Assembly: GCA_905204935.1 (NCBI GenBank)
Contig: CAJLBJ010000013.1
Location: forward strand, 1 to 52,574
DNA length: 52,574 nucleotides
Source: an uncultured Lactobacillus sp.
Lineage (GTDB): Bacteria > Bacillota > Bacilli > Lactobacillales > Lactobacillaceae
Reading direction: 5' to 3'
The notes beneath the pieces are model-generated. The model searched no databases. It was not told where the DNA came from and saw only the letters and a program-made list of their open reading frames with translations. The translations under genes were made by a program, and so were the position numbers. How positions within the stretch are numbered: position 1 is the first letter of the stretch; every line of letters starts with the position of its first letter. Shown in pieces: positions 16,001 to 24,875 of this stretch.

Positions 16001-17343
16001 AGAGTTTTGAAGACGGGAATGTGGGGGAGTGGTACTGTGCAGATTTAAAAACTAGAGCGACGCTGGAGAAGGGTAATGCAGCAAGCGGGCTAAGCAACTG
16101 GATCTATCCTAGCACTGCATACGATTTGTGCTATAACAATACAGAAATACCAGTTAAATCAGGGGATGCGTTTTACGTTGAGGCTTTAGCTCCCAACTTT
16201 CCAAAAACATCTAACGGGGTAAATATAACCATTCGCGCGTGTTTGAAATACACCCAAAACGGCAGCACAAAATGGCAAATAGGCCCTGTTGCTACCATTG
16301 CGCCTAGTCAATGGGGGTGGGTAAAAGGCACTATAACCGTACCTGATGGCGTATCTGGCGTTATACCATGCTTTTCAGTAAGAAATGATAGCGGTGCAGC
16401 GGTTAAAACGTATCTATCTTATGCTAGTTTCACCAAACTCGATGACTACACTCAGTCAAACATGACGTCAATCAAGCAGTCATCAGACGGTATCGGATTA
16501 AAAGTTGCCCAACTCGTCGGTGGATCAGATATTTCGAAAATCGACATGACTAGTGCGGCAGTTAAAATTGATTCAAAACATATCCTGCTGAACGGCGATG
16601 TTGCGATTGACGGGACGACTTTTGCGAAGAAGATAAAAGCAACTGGTATTACGGCCGACATGATGTTGGCCGGCACTATCGATGCAGCCAAAATCAACGT
16701 CATCAATCTAAACGTATCAAGTCTAGTGGGCGACACTGCCAACTTTGTCAAGACCGCCTGGGAAGGTGTCTTCGGGCAGTACGTGTCGATTAATAGTTCT
16801 GGATTTTCCGCAAAGTTTTTAAACAATACAACTAACATTAATTGGCAAGGTATTAATTTGAATAAAAACGGAGTAGCAATGGGCGGTATGAAGTGGGGAA
16901 CGCTGAACAGTGATGATGGTTTATTTACTGCAATAGACGGGAATGCTGGACATTATGCAATCGTAGCTCAAGATTGGAAATCTAGTAGTAGTTATAAAGC
17001 CAAGATGGTTTGGTCGAGAAACGAAACAGCAACTAACGGTTTGAAGGGTGGCTTTAATTTTGCAGATTCAGTGACATTCCAAAAAGATATTACATTTAGT
17101 GGCGCCATATTTGGGCCACTATTGTCTAGTGGAACTGGGTGGAGCCACATACGAATTCAAGAATCTTCCTTTGGCGGTTCAGCAGGAACTGCAATTGTTA
17201 ATGACCACGGAACAGGATTTTTTATTGGGAATAATGACCAAGTTTATATTGTTAGAAATTGGACAGGCCTTAGGATTGATGATAAGCGTTATGCTTTTAA
17301 TTTCAATAGCAACGGTACTGCAACACAGTGGGCTTGGATATAA
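13009..17343 (+). CDS. Tail-associated / receptor-binding protein (Tal-like)
   Basis: 1444 residues with a TTG start at 13009 overlapping the Dit stop; GAGGTGAAG is the ribosome site. Residues about 1-360 match the Prophage_tail endopeptidase-like hub (ELNKQQKVVGIVSST, YKVTHDLLNRQNNTVELGD). Residues about 440-560 are a coiled coil with A/E/K repeats (ETAQAAKETADTASENATE). IGGANLLDGT (about 750) introduces a carbohydrate-binding-like module, and a second begins near SSQLIGKKSFEDGNVGEWY (about 990). The C-terminus is a fibre tip. Base composition changes: about 13.65-16.8 kb looks markedly more G/C-rich than both flanks, suggesting modular exchange. It binds cell-surface carbohydrate. The reading frame is intact. 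Confidence 0.85.
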   Translation: MIFYELNKQQKVVGIVSSTIVEATLEEAINTAGKLKFTTSSKLRDDCYYILFKRPSAETYMCFKILTETQKNNQVEYTAVESAYDELASYSYIKDIRPQNHGAKEMLTQILSVTRYQVGYVADTPGKTTNFYYKSVLESLQELTNLFGLEITFDVVFDANDNQIKRRLVNLYHQQGNRTGKRFEYGDKLLSVTKEQSSEELVTALVGRGASVQVGEGSDGSPDGYSRKITFADIEWKKASGNPLDKPLGQEFLEDPAATAVYGFSDGKPRIGFVEFDKINDKNLLIKATYDKLQELKRPKVSFKASVTDVGNLSLGDTVAIIRHDLKIEYSTRVYKVTHDLLNRQNNTVELGDDFQAASITSTISAVQDTLQSVKDYSQSALQSANGKNTNHFGTSQPQFAVEGDLWYKDLGNGETEMYQYQNGNWELITSTAELHNTQKEVDQAIKDFNAQFKEIDDKYVPNETYQTEKQAFSTAVTKASETAQAAKETADTASENATEANNSASEARAKVDDVAKTVTENGKAIEEIKTDVGGVKATYATLDGKVTSVSARAGAVEAALSDGRGGLISVKAENNRIESLVDAKVDDSEYNTFKRQTSTELSQKANKTDLNGYVTGTQFKQTADKVDTLASDVKSVKTKADTIETTMNSTSFANSVVKASGIDTKVAGYDTTIRKLIGKDGTTGDLNTLVSAYSNETNQTKKQTTDLISALDYNATTGAFGSGFAKKVADAYGTTESYKSLNGKIDGLQIGGANLLDGTAGPWKKAGISKDCADTVNFALNKQPQSTTITVSFDCRANVSKAFYCFFYGSDYSINGKVVRASNSQHWVNNSIGEDGRTPITPSTAWERVWIRYELSKIPPTGTRCLLIGRLYSNYSTSDWLEIRNVKLESGNKATDWCMSDNDVNKRIQDQADALTAYQAEVKRTYALSSSVYTKTETQTRENALKSSTISDLKATDDWKKLIKINQNSSWIQDATGFQQQAWKYNLDSSSQLIGKKSFEDGNVGEWYCADLKTRATLEKGNAASGLSNWIYPSTAYDLCYNNTEIPVKSGDAFYVEALAPNFPKTSNGVNITIRACLKYTQNGSTKWQIGPVATIAPSQWGWVKGTITVPDGVSGVIPCFSVRNDSGAAVKTYLSYASFTKLDDYTQSNMTSIKQSSDGIGLKVAQLVGGSDISKIDMTSAAVKIDSKHILLNGDVAIDGTTFAKKIKATGITADMMLAGTIDAAKINVINLNVSSLVGDTANFVKTAWEGVFGQYVSINSSGFSAKFLNNTTNINWQGINLNKNGVAMGGMKWGTLNSDDGLFTAIDGNAGHYAIVAQDWKSSSSYKAKMVWSRNETATNGLKGGFNFADSVTFQKDITFSGAIFGPLLSSGTGWSHIRIQESSFGGSAGTAIVNDHGTGFFIGNNDQVYIVRNWTGLRIDDKRYAFNFNSNGTATQWAWI

Positions 17344-17359
17344 TAGAAAGGACTTTACT

Positions 17360-17779
17360 ATGCAATTAAAGATTAAAAACAACGAATTAAATGATATTAT
17401 TAATTTTTTAAGCGAACTTAAGCTAAAAAACAAAGCAAGTCGTGGACGTACTAAATTAATTAAACTAATGACTACTAAAATTACAGAATACAACGAGGAT
17501 CTAGAAGAAATTCGAGATCCTTTTTTAGTGCACAAAAATGGTGAACGAGTTGTTGAAAACGAACAGTATATCTTGAAAGAAGGTGTTGATATTGTAGATT
17601 TAAACAAACAACTTGAAGAACTTGGAAAAGAAAAGGCGGTGATAATGCTTGATGAATATGTAGAATTAATCAAAGTTTTTAAAGAAGCTTTAGATAATTA
17701 CGCTGAAGATTTTAGCAATCGAGATGCAGTTATCTATGATTACCTTGCGACAGAATTGGAAGGTGTTTTGAATGATTAG
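17360..17779 (+). CDS. DUF1617-like phage protein
   Basis: 139 residues beginning MQLKIKNNELNDIINFLSEL, with KASRGRTKLIKLMTTKI. It is a compact helical, lysine-rich protein typical of DUF1617, found after the fibre gene of lactic phages. Start ATG at 17360 after AGAAAGGAC. Role unknown. It overlaps the following gene by 8 bp. Confidence 0.75.
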   Translation: MQLKIKNNELNDIINFLSELKLKNKASRGRTKLIKLMTTKITEYNEDLEEIRDPFLVHKNGERVVENEQYILKEGVDIVDLNKQLEELGKEKAVIMLDEYVELIKVFKEALDNYAEDFSNRDAVIYDYLATELEGVLND

Positions 17780-18065
17780 AGAAGCACAAGTTGCTTATTC
17801 GGACGATACTTTAAAAATGGTGAAAGGAGCTAATGAAGATATGAAAATTAACGTAACAAGCTTGAATTATAAATTTAACACAGAAGGAACAACAGAAGCA
17901 GTGACAGTCGGATTGAATGGCTATGATAATGAAAACACTCTGTCTACAACACTAACTATTTCTAGTAGTGATGTATCAGATAAAACTTTAGATGATGTGA
18001 CACGGAAAGAATTGGAAACAATCGCTAAAAAGAAATTAGCAGAATTAACTAAAGTGACAGAATAA
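17772..18065 (+). CDS. Small phage protein, unknown
   Basis: Up to 97 residues if it starts at the ATG overlapping the previous stop (17772); an alternative ATG at 17841 gives 74 residues and lies after AAAGGAGC. The later part is beta-like (ITVSLNY-type: NVTSLNYKFNTEGTTEAVTV). Position between fibre and holin suggests a tail or lysis accessory. I recognise no family. Confidence 0.6.
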   Translation: MIREAQVAYSDDTLKMVKGANEDMKINVTSLNYKFNTEGTTEAVTVGLNGYDNENTLSTTLTISSSDVSDKTLDDVTRKELETIAKKKLAELTKVTE

Positions 18066-18114
18066 TTAATACAGCGGTGGGTGGGTGCGGAATAACAAAT
18101 AAAGGAGTTTTAAT

Positions 18115-18513
18115 ATGTTACATCAAAATATTTGGCAAAATGCTTTACAAATGGTTGATAATAAATTCATCATTTTGTTAACAGCTCTGATATTGATCGA
18201 TATTGCGACAGGGCTTTTAAAATCTTTAGTTGCAAGCAACACAAACAGCAAGACTGTTAGCGACAAAGGGCTATTAGGTATTTTAAAGCACTGTTTAGTG
18301 TTTATCGTTGTGTTAGTAATGTACCCTATCGCCGAAACAATCGGATTTCAGACATATGCAGATTGGTTGTTAGTGTATTTTATCATTACCTATGCTGTAA
18401 GTATCATGGAAAATTGGGGACAAGCAGGGCTACCCCTACCAAGTTGGGTAAAAGACCGACTTGCTAAGTTACAGGACGATTATGATCATAAAGGAGATGA
18501 TAAGAATGCGTAA
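18115..18513 (+). CDS. Phage holin (holin_4 family)
   Basis: 132 residues with a hydrophobic segment [20 protein letters not shown], then [20 protein letters not shown] and a third, [19 protein letters not shown], with a charged tail ([12 protein letters not shown]). This is the toxin secretion/phage lysis holin_4 pattern. It makes the lesion that releases or activates the endolysin. AAAGGAG precedes the ATG. It overlaps the lysin start by 8 bp. Confidence 0.9.
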   Translation: MLHQNIWQNALQMVDNKFIILLTALILIDIATGLLKSLVASNTNSKTVSDKGLLGILKHCLVFIVVLVMYPIAETIGFQTYADWLLVYFIITYAVSIMENWGQAGLPLPSWVKDRLAKLQDDYDHKGDDKNA

Positions 18514-19747
18514 ATTTAATAAAATCTTGATTAGTGCTAGCTTAGCTAGTGCTATTTTTTTAACTCCATTAACGGCTTTGGCGAATACATTAGGCATTGA
18601 TGTAGCAAGTTGGCAAGATAGTACTCAAAATTATTTTGCCGATTTTAAATCAAAAGGAGCTGAATTTGCATTAGTTAAATTAGGTGGCCGTGGCGGAGGA
18701 GAAGGTAGTCATTATCAAAATCCGAAAGCATCAGCACAGCTTGCAAATGCTCAAGCAGCAGGATTGACAGTAGGCGGCTACTTTTGGGGGCAATTTGGCG
18801 CCAATCAACAAGAAGCAAAATATCATGCACAACTTGCAGTTGAAGATGCTCAAAGAGTAGGTTTAAAAAAGGGCTCTGTAATCGCTCTTGATTATGAGGC
18901 AGGAGCAACAAATAATAAGGAAGAAAACACAAATGCTATTAAAGTATTTTTGAAGTATATTAAAAGTCAAGGATATAAAGTTTTGTTGTATTCGGGAGCA
19001 TATTTTTTAAAGCAGTATGTAGATACAGATGCAATTGGTAAAGAATTTGGTACAGTAATATGGGTAGCTAGCTATAAGACAACTGGATTACAAACACGAC
19101 CAGATTTCAATTATTTTCCAAGTATGAATTATGTAGCAATGTGGCAATATGCAGATAATTTTTATGGTGTTGATGGTAATGTTGATTTGATTGACTACAT
19201 GAAAAATTCTAGCGGTGTTACAGTTGATACTCCTGTTAAACCAACTGAACCAGGAAATTCTAATGATACTAGTAAAAAGTACATAGTTCAATCCGGAGAT
19301 TCTTGGTGGGCTATTGCTAATCGTGTAGGACTTGATATGTATCAATTAGCACAACTCAATAATAAAACTATTAATGATATTATCCATCCAGGAGATATTT
19401 TAAAAATCAGTGGAACATTAAAAGATAATGCCAATCAAAATAATAGCAATATACAATATGTAGTAAAAAGTGGCGATACCTTGTCAGGAATTGCTGCTAA
19501 ATACAATACGACTTGGCAAAAGCTTGCTAGTCTTAACGGGCTATCCAACCCTAACTACCTATATGTAGGTCAACAGTTAAAGGTTTCAGGTAGCACGTCA
19601 ATCAACTCTGTTTATTACACAGTTAAATCTGGAGATAATCTAAGCACGATTGCAAGTAAGTTAGGAACCACTGTTAATAGTTTGGTTTCTAAAAATAATA
19701 TTGCAAATCGTAATTTAATTTATCCAGGTCAAAAACTGATATATTAA
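18506..19747 (+). CDS. lys: Endolysin: GH25 muramidase with signal peptide and three LysM repeats
   Basis: 413 residues; ATG at 18506 after AAAGGAGATGATAAG. Residues 1-28 are a Sec-type signal ([20 protein letters not shown] ... TALA-NT). The GH25 lysozyme domain follows: [40 protein letters not shown]. Three LysM repeats follow ([57 protein letters not shown]). It cleaves peptidoglycan muramic bonds. A secreted lysin with holin nearby fits the signal-endolysin type. A LysM-like remnant continues in the same frame after the stop. Confidence 0.93.
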   Translation: MRKFNKILISASLASAIFLTPLTALANTLGIDVASWQDSTQNYFADFKSKGAEFALVKLGGRGGGEGSHYQNPKASAQLANAQAAGLTVGGYFWGQFGANQQEAKYHAQLAVEDAQRVGLKKGSVIALDYEAGATNNKEENTNAIKVFLKYIKSQGYKVLLYSGAYFLKQYVDTDAIGKEFGTVIWVASYKTTGLQTRPDFNYFPSMNYVAMWQYADNFYGVDGNVDLIDYMKNSSGVTVDTPVKPTEPGNSNDTSKKYIVQSGDSWWAIANRVGLDMYQLAQLNNKTINDIIHPGDILKISGTLKDNANQNNSNIQYVVKSGDTLSGIAAKYNTTWQKLASLNGLSNPNYLYVGQQLKVSGSTSINSVYYTVKSGDNLSTIASKLGTTVNSLVSKNNIANRNLIYPGQKLIY

Positions 19748-19831
19748 TTTAAATCGGTTGGTCATCTGGCACAGGTTAACTGTATAGGCAACCCTAACAG
19801 GCTTTATGTCGGTCAGCGTTTGTTATACTGA
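19748..19831 (+). pseudogene. LysM C-terminal remnant in frame after the lysin stop
   Basis: The 84 bases after the lysin TAA continue in the same frame and read VGHLAQVNCIGNPNRLYVGQ then RLLY and stop, which is the end of a LysM domain. So a fourth LysM end follows an in-frame stop. It is either a relic of a longer lysin or of recombination between two lysin tails. The fragment is too short to act alone. Confidence 0.7.
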
Positions 19832-19852
19832 CAATTTGAATAGATAGGTAAA

Positions 19853-19886
19853 GGCACACTGGTCAAATGACTGGTGTGCCTTTTTT
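19853..19886 (+). terminator. Terminator at end of the lysis cassette
   Basis: GGCACACTGGTCA-AA-TGACTGGTGTGCC followed by six T. Confidence 0.85.
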
Positions 19887-19899
19887 GTGAGGTTAACTA

Positions 19900-19918
19900 G
19901 TTGTCCAAAAGTTGTCCA
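19900..19918. repeat. Candidate integrase arm-type sites, right (GTTGTCCA x2)
   Basis: GTTGTCCA at 19900-19907 and 19911-19918, same octamer and same orientation as at 607-614 and 619-626 beside attL. The location, about 40-57 bp inside attR, supports arm binding. Inference. Confidence 0.55.
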
Positions 19919-19956
19919 AATACGGTGCAAGCATTGATATACCAACAACGGTGTTA

Positions 19957-19971
19957 CCGATCACCGGTATT
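19957..19971 (+). repeat. attR core (15-bp direct repeat)
   Basis: CCGATCACCGGTATT, identical to 504-518. Marks the right end of the prophage. Confidence 0.88.
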
Positions 19972-19987
19972 AATGATATATGTAGAA

Positions 19988-20017
19988 AAGACAAGGTTTA
20001 GTACCTTGTCTTTTTTT
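19988..20017 (+). terminator. Terminator of the tRNA operon (displaced by the prophage)
   Basis: AAGACAAGGT-TTAGT-ACCTTGTCTT with a T run. Before integration this lay about 20 bp after tRNA-Leu and would have closed the tRNA operon. Confidence 0.75.
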
Positions 20018-20113
20018 GTACATTCAAGCTAGAGAAATTTAAATTTTAAAATGGTCTATGTTATCTTACAACTAATTAAAAATGATTCCCAATTGATAAA
20101 GGATTGAATGTTA

Positions 20114-20580
20114 ATGGAAAGTTTAGCTTATATTACGCAACCAGGAAAATTTTTGATAAGAAAAGTCGATGCAACACCGAATTTAAAAAAACGATTGTTG
20201 GAGTTAGGAAGGTTTTAATTGTCATAAAACCACTTGATGTAAATGATGCAGCTATTGTTTATCTTCAAGGACAACGATTAGCCTTAGATGAGCAATTGGC
20301 TAATCAAATTAAAGTGGTTGCATTTAATTTTAGTGAGGACAATTTAAAGCTAACTTTAGCAGATATTAAGCCTGAGCAAAGTTGTTTGTTGGTTAAAATT
20401 AATGGAACAAGTCAATTTAAACAGCATATTATGGAAATGGGTTTAACACGTGGTACTTTGCTTAAGGTTATTCGTTTAGCACCTTTGGGAGATCCAATTG
20501 AATTACGTGTGCGAGGATATAAATTAACCTTACGCAAACAAGATGCCAGCCAAATCTATGTACAGGAAATGAATTTATGA
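20114..20580 (+). pseudogene. feoA: FeoA-like two-domain protein, frameshifted
   Basis: From ATG 20114 the first FeoA-type half reads YITQPGKFLIRKVDATPNL and KKRLLELGRF, then hits TAA. Another frame continues the same half (VIKPLDVNDAAIVYLQGQ) and then the second FeoA domain (FKQHIMEMGLTRGTLLKVIR, LGDPIELRVRGYKLTLRK). Joining the frames needs one indel near 20205-20220, so the gene is interrupted. FeoA is a small SH3-like partner of the FeoB ferrous iron transporter. Its end overlaps the FeoB start, as in a feoAB operon. Confidence 0.82.
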
Positions 20581-22638
20581 AAAAGACAGTTGCATTAGTA
20601 GAAAATCCAAATAGTGGAAAAACAACGTTGTTTAATGTTTTGACAGGTGCTAATCAAACGGTAGGAAATTGGCCAGGAGTGACTGTCGAACGTAAAGAAA
20701 GGAAAGTTAAAGTAGCTTTGGATATTACGCTTCAGGATTTACCAGGAGTATATTCACTGACACCATATACACCAGAAGAAATAGTTACACGACAATATTT
20801 ATTAGATGAGCATTCAGAAATGGTCTTGGACATATTAGATGCAACTAATTTAGAAAGAAATTACAATTGTTAGAGCTTCAACAACCATTTGTGATGGCTT
20901 TAAATATGATGGATGCTTTGGGAAAACAGAAACGCACTATTAATTTAAAAAAGCTAGCTTATCTATTAGATGTTCCTGTGATAGGAATTAGTGCTTTAAA
21001 AAAGAGCAATTTAACTAAATTAATTACAGAATTAAAAAATACAGTACAGATACCGACTGTACCGATTTATGATGATCGCTTGGAAAATGCTTTGACAATG
21101 ATTGTTGAACAACTGCAAGACTCAAATTTCAAAAAAATTTGCGGTGGTATGCTATTAAATTATTTGAAGGTGATCAAAAAATTTGGTAGGAATTAAATCT
21201 TGCTAAGCAACAAAAACAAGAAATTTACGATATTATCAAAACAGCAGAAGAACTCTTTGAAGATACTAGTGATAGTATCATAGTTAATGCATGATTTGAT
21301 TATATAACGCGTATCATAAATCAATGTGTGATTGATAAAAATGATTTTCAGTTGAGTTTAAGTGATAAAGTCGATGCATTATTAACTAATCGTTGGTTAG
21401 GTATACCATTTTTTGCTTTAATAATGTGGCTAGTTTACTTTGTATCAGTACAAATACTAGGTGCTATTGCTTCAGATTGGCTAAATGATGTGTTATTTGG
21501 CAAGATTTTACCACACCTAGTGACACAAATTTTGCTAACTTGGCAGGTTGCAGATTTTATGCAAAGTTTAATTGTTGATGGTATTTTAGCTGGAGTTGGT
21601 TCAGTATTAGGGTTTGTTTCACAAATAGCTTTACTTTTTTGTGTTTAAGCATATTAGAAGATTGTGGTTACATGACGTGTATTTCTTTTATCATGGATCG
21701 TATTTTTAAACGTTTTAATCTTTCAGGGAAATCATTTATTCCAATCTTGATTTTGACTGGTTGTGGTGTGCCTGGAATTATGGCGACACGTACTATCGAA
21801 ACACCTAAGGATTGCAAGTTAACAATCATGTTGACCACTTTTATGCCTTGTTCAGCCAAATTAACGATTATTGCCTTGATAGCTGGGACCTTTTTAATAA
21901 TAGTGGCTTAATTACTGTTTCGGCTTATTTTTTAGGTATTTTAGCAGTTGGATTTTCGGATATTTTTTAAAGAAAACGCGTTTGTTTGCGGGAGAAACAC
22001 AACCGTTTATTTTAGAATTACCAGCGTATCATTTATCTAAAATAGATAATGTTTTACGCAATATTTATTATCGAACTAAAAGTTTTATAAGTAAGGCAAG
22101 AAGTGTTATCTTCACTTTATATGTTTTAATTTGGGTATTGTCTAATTTTAACTTTCAATTGCAAATGGTAGATCAAAATCATAGTATTCTAAGAACTTTA
22201 GGTGATTTTTTAGCACCAATCTTTAAACCTTTGGGCTTTGGTGATTGGCAAATGACAATTGCTTGTTTAATGGAATTGATAGCTAAAGAAAACTGTATTA
22301 GTTCGTTAAGTGTTGCATATGGTGGACTTAAAGGTGCTGCTTTCCATCATTTTTTAGCTTTAAACTACAGTGTCTTTGCGGGTTATGCCTTTTTAGTATT
22401 TAATCTTTTGTGTGCTCCTTGTTTTGCCGTGATTGGAGCAATGTATCGCGAATTTGGTAAATTCAAGTGGACAGTATTGTCTATAGCTTATCAAACACTT
22501 TTAGTTTATTGCGAAGCTTTGTTAATTTATCAAGGTTCATTGATAATAACCAATCAAGCTACATTAGTAACATATGCATTATGCCTAGGAGTTATAATCT
22601 TTTTAAGTTATGGTTTTTGCAAAAAGAGTAAGGAGTGA
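20577..22638 (+). pseudogene. feoB: FeoB ferrous iron transporter, multiply broken
   Basis: Pieces in order: G1 region NPNSGKTTLFNVLTGA (but VEN in place of the usual GN) with DLPGVYSL; after a break at about 20860, LELQQPFVMALNMMDALGKQ; a break at about 21130-21190; a TGA replacing a codon in NA-FDYITRI at about 21291; a membrane part GIPFFALIMWLVYFVSVQI; a shift at about 21640 to LSILEDCGYM and LTGCGVPGIMATRTIETPKD; a shift after about 21910; and finally GETQPFILELPAYHLSKIDN to the end. At least five lesions, so no functional GTPase-permease is made. Recent decay: domains are still easily read. Confidence 0.92.
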
Positions 22639-22646
22639 TGATAAAA

Positions 22647-22789
22647 ATGGCAACAATTATTTTGATGATAGTAATTTTGGTTTTACAGGCTATGTTATTT
22701 ATCAAAAATTGGTCAAAAAACAAAGTTCGTGTAAGTCTTGTCATGATTCAGGCTGTCCTTTAGTAAAAAAAGAAGATAAAGATAGATAA
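22647..22789 (+). pseudogene. FeoB-associated Cys-rich membrane protein, frameshifted
   Basis: ATG 22647 begins an N-terminal membrane helix (MATIILMIVILVL). Then a one-base loss in a T run (about 22678-22684) shifts the frame; the +1 restored frame reads TGYVIYQKLVKKQSSCKSCH and DSGCPLV to a stop at 22789. The CxxC...C pattern is that of the small FeoB-associated protein. Third gene of the operon, also broken. Confidence 0.75.
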
Positions 22790-22792
22790 AAT

Positions 22793-22838
22793 AAAAAGGT
22801 CTGAAACTAGCAAATTAGCTTATTTCAAGATCTTTTTA
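22793..22838. terminator. Bidirectional terminator between feo remnant and lysR
   Basis: AAAAAGGTC.TGAAA pairs with TTTCAAGATCTTTTT (wobble and a bulge). Serves convergent units. Confidence 0.6.
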
Positions 22839-22857
22839 TAATTTATCTGAATAAATT

Positions 22858-23733
22858 TTATAATGCAGAAGTAATAAGATTTAAATAATCTTGTTCGTAA
22901 TAATTATTTTTGAGATAAACAAGATAGATTGGATGCTTAATATGCACATCGGTTAAATGAATCTCTATAAGCTCTTCACTTTGAAGCATTTTTTCGACAA
23001 CTGAGCGATATAAAAAGCTAATTCCTAATCCATTTGAGAGTAATTTTTTAATTGTAGTAGGACTACCGATTTGATATTGGCTTTTAAAATCAGTAGCGGT
23101 AATATTTTGAGCGGAGATTAGATTATGAAAAATATCGTATGAACCAGAGCCATATTCGCGAAATATTACAGGATACTTAAGTAAATCTCTTAGTTGATAT
23201 TTTACCGTAGCACTTAATCCTAATTTTTTTGATCCCACGGCAATAAAGTCGTCACTAAAAATTTCTTGACTACAAAATTCTTGTTTATCAAAATTGCCTT
23301 CAACTAATGCAAAATCTACTTTACCGTTACGTAACTCTGTCAAACACTGGGCAGTATTTAAGACATGACAGGCAATATTGATTTGAGGTTGTTGGCTGAC
23401 GATTTTTGTAATAATTTTAGGCATCAATGAATCAGCAATGGATAAAGTTGATGCAAAGCTAAGTTGATTTTTTTCTGCAGGATTTGTTATTAAAGCATGG
23501 AATTTTTTACTTTGGGCCTGAATCGACTCAGCAAAACTTAGTAGCTTTTTGCCAGCCGGCGTCAGTTTAAGCGTCCTGTTTTGATAGATAAATAATTTGA
23601 CTTCGAGTTCTTCTTCAAGTGCTTTGATTTGTTGCGAAACGGCAGGTTGACTAATATATAAACTATTAGCCGCTTTAGTATAAGAACCTAGTTGAGCAAC
23701 AGTAACAAACGTAATAATTTTTGAATCAATCAT
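22858..23733 (-). CDS. LysR-family transcriptional regulator
   Basis: 291 residues. The N-terminal winged helix-turn-helix is classic: ITFVTVAQLGSYTKAANSLY, ISQPAVSQQIKALEEELEVK. The C-terminal part is a substrate-binding-like fold from about residue 90. The gene is divergent from the YeiH-type transporter with a 106-bp gap, the usual arrangement for a LysR that controls its neighbour. Start ATG after GAAGGGTG. The inducer is unknown. Confidence 0.9.
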   Translation of the reverse strand: MIDSKIITFVTVAQLGSYTKAANSLYISQPAVSQQIKALEEELEVKLFIYQNRTLKLTPAGKKLLSFAESIQAQSKKFHALITNPAEKNQLSFASTLSIADSLMPKIITKIVSQQPQINIACHVLNTAQCLTELRNGKVDFALVEGNFDKQEFCSQEIFSDDFIAVGSKKLGLSATVKYQLRDLLKYPVIFREYGSGSYDIFHNLISAQNITATDFKSQYQIGSPTTIKKLLSNGLGISFLYRSVVEKMLQSEELIEIHLTDVHIKHPIYLVYLKNNYYEQDYLNLITSAL

Positions 23734-23839
23734 TTTACACCCTTCTATAAATTTTGCTTATATTTATATTCTAAATGATTAGTTTAACTTATTAAAGACT
23801 TTTGGTAAGATATTATTGTCAAATAAAGGAGGAGAAACG

Positions 23840-24859
23840 ATGTCAATATTTAAAAAACAGGCATTTTGGTTGGCAGCGGGCCTAACATTAATTTGTTCAA
23901 TTTTAGGAACTTTGTTAGCTAAATTACCATATTTAAGTTTAATAGGAGCTTTGGTGTTATCATTACTTTTAGGGATGGCATGTCAATTTCAACCTAAAGC
24001 AATTCAATCTGCAAGTGCAGGTATCGGATTTATCTCGAATAAATTTTTGCGCCTAGGGATTATCTTGCTAGGTTTTAAGTTAAACCTTATTGATTTAGCA
24101 CAAGCCGGGGTTAAGACGATTCTTTTAGCCTGTGTGATTGTGGCTTGTATGATTATAGTTACGTATTGGGTTTGCCGTAAATTTGGTGCAGAACCTGAAT
24201 TAGCTATCTTAACTGCTAGCGGTTGTGGTATTTGTGGTGCTGCAGCTGTTATGGGAATTTCACCCCAAATTGATGCACAAGGTAGTGAAGAACGTAAACG
24301 CGAAAATGAAGTTTTAGCGGTTGCTGTTGTTTGTGTGATGGGGACAGTTTTTACTTTAGTTGATATCTTGTTAAAACCGATTTTACATCTTGATGCAAGT
24401 CAATTTGGTGTAGTAGCGGGTGGTTCACTACATGAAATTGCGCACGCCGTAGCAGCTGGTGGTGCAGGCGGTGCTGAAAGTTTGAAATGGGCTTTAATCA
24501 TGAAGCTTTCACGTGTCTTATTGTTAGCACCGACAGCTTTGATTGTTGGAATTTGGTATCAAAAACATGTTGTTAAAAATGCTACCACAAGTGGCAAGAA
24601 AAAATTACCATTCCCTTGGTTTATGTTAGGATTCTTGTTGACTAGTGTGTTAGGGACTTTCTTACCATTCTTAAAAGAAGCTGTACCTACTTTAGTGCAA
24701 GTTGCTTATATTTTCTTAGGGATGGCAATGGCTGCTTTAGGAATGTCTGTAAACTTTAAAGTTATTGCGCAAAGAGGTAAAGGTGTCTTTACAGCCGCAT
24801 TCATTACTTCTGTAGGATTATTAATCTTTACGATTATTGCAAGTAAACTATTCTTTTAA
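23840..24859 (+). CDS. yeiH: YeiH/YadS-type putative sulfate exporter family membrane protein
   Basis: 339 residues, ATG 23840 after AAAGGAGGAG. About 9-10 hydrophobic segments (LGFKLNLIDLAQAGVKTILL, ILTASGCGICGAAAVMG, LGMAMAALGMSV). GGSLHEIAHAVAAGGAGG carries the conserved HE...H. This is the Cons_hypoth698 (UPF0324) family, predicted sulfate or organic-anion exporter. It is divergent from the LysR gene, which probably controls it, as yeiE-yeiH in enterobacteria. Substrate here is unproved. Confidence 0.85.
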   Translation: MSIFKKQAFWLAAGLTLICSILGTLLAKLPYLSLIGALVLSLLLGMACQFQPKAIQSASAGIGFISNKFLRLGIILLGFKLNLIDLAQAGVKTILLACVIVACMIIVTYWVCRKFGAEPELAILTASGCGICGAAAVMGISPQIDAQGSEERKRENEVLAVAVVCVMGTVFTLVDILLKPILHLDASQFGVVAGGSLHEIAHAVAAGGAGGAESLKWALIMKLSRVLLLAPTALIVGIWYQKHVVKNATTSGKKKLPFPWFMLGFLLTSVLGTFLPFLKEAVPTLVQVAYIFLGMAMAALGMSVNFKVIAQRGKGVFTAAFITSVGLLIFTIIASKLFF

Positions 24860-24875
24860 AAGCTATGCATAAAAC

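Larger units (their letters stand above)
504..19971. mobile_element. Defective siphovirus prophage in tRNA-Leu
   Basis: A 15-bp direct repeat at 504-518 and 19957-19971 frames an integrase remnant next to attL and an ordered set of head, connector, tail and lysis genes ending next to attR. This is the usual layout of a temperate siphovirus of lactic acid bacteria. The integrase lacks its N-terminal part. No repressor, excisionase, replication, small terminase or complete portal gene is seen, so autonomous excision and phage production are unlikely. The late genes from terminase to lysin appear largely open. The portal/MuF block lies upstream of terminase rather than downstream, so the element is rearranged or composite. 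Confidence 0.93.

Noticed and set aside
20114..22789. Feo lesions as sequencing errors
   Set aside because: At least seven independent lesions, including a substitution-type nonsense codon, are confined to this operon while neighbouring long genes are clean.
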